Source of the DNA: Anaerolineae bacterium
Lineage (GTDB): Bacteria > Chloroflexota > Anaerolineae > Aggregatilineales > Phototrophicaceae
Length of the DNA stretch: 10,248 nt
Reading direction: 5' to 3'
Assembly: GCA_020848855.1 (NCBI GenBank)
Contig: JADLHH010000028.1
Coordinates: forward strand, 1-10,248
Shown: piece after piece, positions 6,072 through 10,248 of the stretch
Layout: the number at the start of each line of letters is the position of its first letter
How positions within the stretch are numbered: the stretch's first letter is position 1
Made by a program: the position numbers and the translations under genes
Notes under the pieces: generated by a model
The model's input: the letters and a program-made list of their open reading frames with translations, nothing else
Database searches by the model: none
Told to the model about the DNA's origin: nothing

Positions 6072-9000
6072 ATGTCCGACCGTCCCAACGACCGAAAGCC
6101 CGACGAGCCGGAAGAGTCGACTAGCTGGGGTACGACTGGCGGCTGGCATTCGCCCCAGGAGACCGCCGAGCAGGAGTCGGCAGCGGCGCAGGAAGCTGCC
6201 GTGCCGGGCGAGCGCTATGCCTGGCGCTCGCCGGAAGAGCAGGCGCAGCCGGTCGAGACCTGGCGCGTGCCGACGCTCCCGCGTGACCTTGCCGAACGGC
6301 AGGGCGGCTGGCATCTGCCCAAGTCGTCGGACACGCTTTACATGCCGGAAGACGAGAGCGTGATCACGTCGGAAGTGGCTGCCGCGCCGGTCGAAGGCGA
6401 GGCGCAGAAGACCCACGAGACCACCGAAAACGCCGCGCCAACCGATGCCGAGACCGTCGGGCAGGAAGCTCTGCCGTTTGATGACACCGGCGCTGAGGAG
6501 GCGGAAGGCGCGGACGAGGACGAAGACGACAACTTCAGCATGAGCGAGCTGGTGGCGCTGGCGAGTCTGGTCGACCACGCGCCCAGCGTCGACGTGCAGC
6601 TTGCCGCGCCGACTTCGGCGGTAGCCGAAGCTGCCCCCGCTGACGATAGTGTCTCGGGCGATAGTGTCGCCGGGACATCCGCAGAATCCGAGCCGCTCAA
6701 TGCGGCGGAGTACGCTCGGCGCGAACTGGCGCGGCTGCAAGCCGACGCACCCACCCAGACTGAAATACCGACCGATCTTCAGGCGGATGCCCAACAGCCC
6801 GAACAGCCGGGCATCGTGTCGCCGGAAGAATACGCCCGCCAGCAGCTTGCCCGGCTGGGCGCGGAAGCGCCGGAGCCTGCCGCCTCGGCTGCGCCCGCTT
6901 CGCCGTCTGCTCCCGCCGCGCAGCCGTCGCTGGCGGAAAAATTCCAGCAGGCGGAAGCCAGCATTCGGGCGCTGCGCCAGCAGTTCCAGGCGGGGCAGAT
7001 CACCCGCGATCAGTTCCAGGCGGATTTGCGCCGCCTGATGGTGCTGGACGACAACAACGTCTGGTGGATGATGGGCGTCGAGTCGGATCGCTGGTATCGA
7101 CACGACAACGGCAAGTGGGTCCCGGCGACGCCGCCGGTGCAGTCGGCGGGCGCAGCCGTCGGGACGGACACCGGTAATGAAGGCGACCGCACCGTGCCGA
7201 CCAGCCCGATCACCCAGGGATGGGTTCCCGCCCGCGTGCCGGTCAGCGACCCCGATTTCACTGTGCCGGGGCGCGGCGGCATCTACCTCGACAGCGATCT
7301 GACAGCCGACACCGTGCCGATGGCGACCGTCCCGTCCGGTTCGGCGGGCGACGTGACCGTGCCCAATCTGGCGGTGCAGGGGCAGTACGAGTCGGTTTCC
7401 GCGCCGATGAGCAGCGCCGCCGAATCCGCGCCCGCCTACGACGTGGAGCAGCCAACGCCCACCTACGCCGACGCAGTCGCGCGGCAGCGCCAGCAGACCA
7501 TTCGTATGATCGGCATCATCGCGGCGATCATCGCGGCGCTGATCTTCCTGGTGGGCGCGGTCGGCGCGATTGGCATCGTGCTGTACTACAATAGCCTCGC
7601 CTCGCCGTACCGCGAGGCGATTGCCAACCTCGCCAATTACCAGCCGCAGTTTCGCACGGCGCGCATCCTCGCCGCCGACGGCAGCCTGATCGCCGAACTG
7701 ACCAGCCCGCAGGGTGGGGCGCGCGACGAAATCAACATCAACGAAGTCGCGCCGGAACTGGTTCACGCGGTCGTGTCCATTGAGAACGAGCGCTATTTCG
7801 AAGACCCCGGCTGGGACCCGGTCGCTATCACGCGGGCGTTCCTGCAAAACATCAGCGCCGGCGAAATCGAATCAGGCGCGAGCACGATCACCCAGCAGGT
7901 GGCGCGCTACTTTGTGCTGCAGGATACGACGGTTTCGGCGGAGCGCAAGCTGCAGGAAATCGTCGTCGCCGCCGAGATCGCGCGGCAGTACGACAAGAAT
8001 TTCATCCTGCAGCTCTACCTGAACGAGATTTTCTTCGGCAACCAGTCCTACGGCATCGAGGCGGCGTCGCGCTTCTACTTCGGGCACGGCGCGTCCGACC
8101 TGAATCTGGCGGAAGCGGCGATGCTGGCGGGCGTCATTCAGGCTCCCGCCCGCTACGATCCGGTGATCAACCGGCAGGCGGCGTTCGACCGCATGAACGT
8201 GGTGCTGAACCAGATGGCGCAGGTCGGCTGTTTGCAGTTCAGCTTCGCGCCGTATAACACCTCGCCCGGCTTCTGCGTGACGGCGTCGGACATCAATTCG
8301 CCGCGCGTGGTGCTGCAAAAGGCGCAGGTCGAAACGCGCAGCTACCAGCCGCGAACGTTCACGGTCAAGTACCCGCACTTCGTCAACTTCGTGCAGCAGC
8401 AGATCGAAAACAACTTCGGCACCAGCGAGATGTTCCGGCGCGGCTTCGAAATCCAGACGACGCTGCTGCCGCGCGTGCAGGAAGTGGCGCAGGGCGCGCT
8501 GGAACAGCAGGTCAACGCGCTGGTGAACAACGGCGTCAACACCGGCGCGGTCATGGTGACCGACCCACGCGACGGCGCGATCCGCGCGATGGTCGGCAGC
8601 CCGGATTTCAGCGACAACTCGATTGACGGGCAGGTCAACAACGCCTTCACCTGGCAGCAGCCCGGCTCGTCGGTCAAGATCGTGGAGTACATCGGCGCGC
8701 TGGAAGGCGTCAACCGCAACGGCGTCAACGACTACTACACCCCGGCGTCTGTCCTGTGGGACGTGGATACCACCTTCCAGAACCCGGATTACCGCCCGGT
8801 CAACTACGACCGCACCTATCACGGACCGGTGGCGCTGCGTTACGCCTTCGCCAACAGCTACAACGTGCCGGCGGTCAAGACGCTCAACTTCATCGGCGTC
8901 GACAAATTCCTGGACGTGGCGCAGCGCATCGGCTTGCGCTTCCTGCCGGAAGCCACGTTCGGCTTGCCGAGCGCGCTGGGCGCGAACGAAGTGCGCCTGT

Positions 9001-10187
9001 ACGACATGATGCAGGCGTATGGCACGATTGCCAACGATGGCACGCGCGTGCCGCTGTACTCGATCACCCAGATCAAGGACGCGAACGGCGCGGATGTGAC
9101 TCTGCCGGAGCGCCCACAGCCCGCGCTGGCAGTCCAGCCGCAGATCGCCTTCCTCGTCCAGAACATCCTGAGCGACAACGAGGCGCGCACCGCCGCCTTC
9201 GGCGCGAATTCGCCGCTGAACGTGAGCGGCTACGGCAGCCTGGTCGCCGCCAAGACCGGAACCAGCAACGACAACCGCGACCTGTGGACGATGGGCTTCA
9301 CCAGCAACGCCGTCGTCGGTGTGTGGATCGGTCGGGTGGACAACGCGCCGACGGCAAACACCAGCGGCTTAGCCGCCGCGCCGATCTGGAACGCGGTGAT
9401 GACATCGGCGCTCCAGGGAACCAACCCGGAGCCGTTCAACCCGCCGGCAGGCATTGTCCAGCAGCAGGTGTGCGCGGATACCGGCACGCTCTACGACTCC
9501 GCCGTGCCCTGCACGGTCGTGCGCGGCGAGTATTTCGTCCAGTCCCAGCCGCCGCCGAGCGGAAGCCAGGGCTTCGTCCAGACCCTCGCCGTTGATACGT
9601 GGACTGGGCTGCGCGCGAACCAGTTCTGCCCGGACAGCGTTGCCAACCAGACCTTCGTCAATATAACCGACCCTTCGGCGCTGGCGTGGCTGCAAACCGC
9701 GCCGGGTCTTGCCTATGCCGCGTCCATCGGGCTGCCCAACCCGCCCAAGCCGGTGCCGACCGGCGAGTGTTCGCCCAGCACGGTGCTGCCGCAGGTGCAT
9801 TTCAACAGCCCGACCAACGGGCAGCAGCTTACCGGGCTGGTGCAGTTCACCGGCATCGTCAGCGGACCCGAATTCGACCATTACCAGATCGAACTCGCGC
9901 CCAGCACCAACCCGGACAGCTTCCAGATGATCGCCGGACCGTTCCTCACGCAGGCGAACGGCAATCTGGCGACGTGGGATTCGAGCAGTGTACCCCACGG
10001 CGCCTACAGGCTGCGGCTGGCAGCCTTCGCTACGCAGGATCGCTACCGCTTCTACACCATCGACGTGGGCGTCAACAACATCCTGCCGACCTCGCCGCCG
10101 CCCACGCTGACCGTGCCGACTTTCGCGCCGGGCGATACGCCGATCCCGTTCTTCGCGCCCACACCGACGATCTTCCTGGGCGGGTGA
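6072..10187 (+). CDS. Class A penicillin-binding protein (GT51 plus transpeptidase) with giant cytoplasmic N-terminus
   Basis: At 1371 residues this is much longer than the usual 700-900 for class A PBPs. Residues 1-475 are a cytoplasmic, acidic, Ala/Pro-rich extension. A membrane helix follows at about 478-506. The GT51 transglycosylase (about 515-710) shows E571 in IENERYF (catalytic Glu; the motif's usual Asp is Asn and its His is Asp), GASTITQQ (602-609) and KNFILQLYLNEIFFG (642-656). The transpeptidase (about 820-1115) shows SSVK (866-869, nucleophile S866), SYN (929-931) and KTGTS (1061-1065). So it should both polymerise glycan strands from lipid II and cross-link them outside the membrane. 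Residues about 1130-1235 carry four Cys (1134, 1147, 1186, 1233), possible disulfides. Residues about 1240-1335 look like an Ig-like beta domain, followed by a Thr/Pro tail. The adjacent PP2C and kinase-like genes suggest phospho-regulation through the cytoplasmic tail, which is inference. I give no symbol because the ponA/mrcA naming is uncertain. Confidence 0.93.
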   Translation: MSDRPNDRKPDEPEESTSWGTTGGWHSPQETAEQESAAAQEAAVPGERYAWRSPEEQAQPVETWRVPTLPRDLAERQGGWHLPKSSDTLYMPEDESVITSEVAAAPVEGEAQKTHETTENAAPTDAETVGQEALPFDDTGAEEAEGADEDEDDNFSMSELVALASLVDHAPSVDVQLAAPTSAVAEAAPADDSVSGDSVAGTSAESEPLNAAEYARRELARLQADAPTQTEIPTDLQADAQQPEQPGIVSPEEYARQQLARLGAEAPEPAASAAPASPSAPAAQPSLAEKFQQAEASIRALRQQFQAGQITRDQFQADLRRLMVLDDNNVWWMMGVESDRWYRHDNGKWVPATPPVQSAGAAVGTDTGNEGDRTVPTSPITQGWVPARVPVSDPDFTVPGRGGIYLDSDLTADTVPMATVPSGSAGDVTVPNLAVQGQYESVSAPMSSAAESAPAYDVEQPTPTYADAVARQRQQTIRMIGIIAAIIAALIFLVGAVGAIGIVLYYNSLASPYREAIANLANYQPQFRTARILAADGSLIAELTSPQGGARDEININEVAPELVHAVVSIENERYFEDPGWDPVAITRAFLQNISAGEIESGASTITQQVARYFVLQDTTVSAERKLQEIVVAAEIARQYDKNFILQLYLNEIFFGNQSYGIEAASRFYFGHGASDLNLAEAAMLAGVIQAPARYDPVINRQAAFDRMNVVLNQMAQVGCLQFSFAPYNTSPGFCVTASDINSPRVVLQKAQVETRSYQPRTFTVKYPHFVNFVQQQIENNFGTSEMFRRGFEIQTTLLPRVQEVAQGALEQQVNALVNNGVNTGAVMVTDPRDGAIRAMVGSPDFSDNSIDGQVNNAFTWQQPGSSVKIVEYIGALEGVNRNGVNDYYTPASVLWDVDTTFQNPDYRPVNYDRTYHGPVALRYAFANSYNVPAVKTLNFIGVDKFLDVAQRIGLRFLPEATFGLPSALGANEVRLYDMMQAYGTIANDGTRVPLYSITQIKDANGADVTLPERPQPALAVQPQIAFLVQNILSDNEARTAAFGANSPLNVSGYGSLVAAKTGTSNDNRDLWTMGFTSNAVVGVWIGRVDNAPTANTSGLAAAPIWNAVMTSALQGTNPEPFNPPAGIVQQQVCADTGTLYDSAVPCTVVRGEYFVQSQPPPSGSQGFVQTLAVDTWTGLRANQFCPDSVANQTFVNITDPSALAWLQTAPGLAYAASIGLPNPPKPVPTGECSPSTVLPQVHFNSPTNGQQLTGLVQFTGIVSGPEFDHYQIELAPSTNPDSFQMIAGPFLTQANGNLATWDSSSVPHGAYRLRLAAFATQDRYRFYTIDVGVNNILPTSPPPTLTVPTFAPGDTPIPFFAPTPTIFLGG

Positions 10188-10231
10188 GATTACGCGATAC
10201 CCGTAGGGGCATGGCGTCGCCGTGCCCCTAC
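10188..10231. repeat. Dispersed intergenic palindrome, copy 4, with flank
   Basis: GTAGGGGCATGGCG (10203-10216) and CGCCGTGCCCCTAC (10218-10231) pair around a single T, with 13 of 14 matches and the remaining pair a G-U in RNA. The flank GATTACGCGAT (10188-10198) matches that of copy 1 at 10 of 11 bases, and CGCGATACCC matches the inverted flank of copy 2. It lies 15 bp after the PBP stop. The remaining bases to the window end show nothing further. Confidence 0.82.
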
Positions 10232-10248
10232 CAATCCTAATTTCTGAC

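Noticed and set aside
6039..7847. Long open frame of 602 codons on the minus strand opposite the PBP N-terminal region
   Set aside because: It is antisense to a strongly supported gene, its translation is Arg/His/Gly-rich without recognisable motifs, and it lacks a ribosome binding site. Such frames are expected opposite GC-rich genes.
8756..9595. Plus-strand frame of 279 codons inside the PBP gene
   Set aside because: It is an out-of-frame shadow of the transpeptidase domain, which carries SxxK, SxN and KTG in the real frame.
680..10231. Palindromes as CRISPR repeats
   Set aside because: The copies are kilobases apart, differ in sequence, and have no regular spacers or cas genes.

Overview
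This is a GC-rich bacterial window that I read as chromosomal DNA of a Chloroflexota bacterium, probably Anaerolineae-like. The evidence is a lipoprotein with a very long Thr/Pro 'TPLPPTATxT' linker followed by SH3b and glycoside-hydrolase domains, a class A penicillin-binding protein (PBP) with a huge cytoplasmic N-terminal extension and a Thr/Pro tail, and short GTAGGGGC...GCCCCTAC palindromes between genes. The lineage is inferred from style, not from a marker gene.

There are six protein-coding genes. (1) 2-658 (+) is the C-terminal part of a winged-helix protein of the AlkZ/YcaQ (HTH_42) type, cut by the window edge. (2) 751-1740 (+) is a luciferase-like flavin- or F420-dependent oxidoreductase. 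(3) 1841-3409 (-) is a secreted lipoprotein with SH3b and clan GH-A-like domains. (4) 3597-4721 (-) is a divergent Ser/Thr protein-kinase-like protein. (5) 4992-5978 (+) is a PP2C-type protein phosphatase. (6) 6072-10187 (+) is a 1371-residue bifunctional PBP (GT51 transglycosylase plus transpeptidase).

The functional core is 3597-10187: a kinase-like gene and a PP2C phosphatase gene transcribed away from each other, with the phosphatase followed 93 bp later by the PBP gene. The PBP's roughly 475-residue cytoplasmic tail carries four W-[HR]-x-P motifs, a duplicated YAR segment, a Trp-rich module and five T-V-P tripeptides. A reasonable but unproven reading is that reversible phosphorylation tunes a cell-wall synthase. 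The kinase departs from consensus at several motif positions, so its activity is uncertain.

The most unexpected non-coding signal is a family of four short palindromes at 680-707, 1766-1792, 3546-3569 and 10203-10231. The outer arms are shared (GTAGGGGC), the inner arms differ but stay self-complementary, and three copies share an outer GCGAT-containing flank. Each lies 15-50 bp beyond a stop codon. Every gene end in the window has one except the PP2C-PBP junction. No gene-free stretch exceeds 300 bp; the longest is the 270-bp divergent spacer at 4722-4991. No tRNA, rRNA, CRISPR array or transposase gene was seen.
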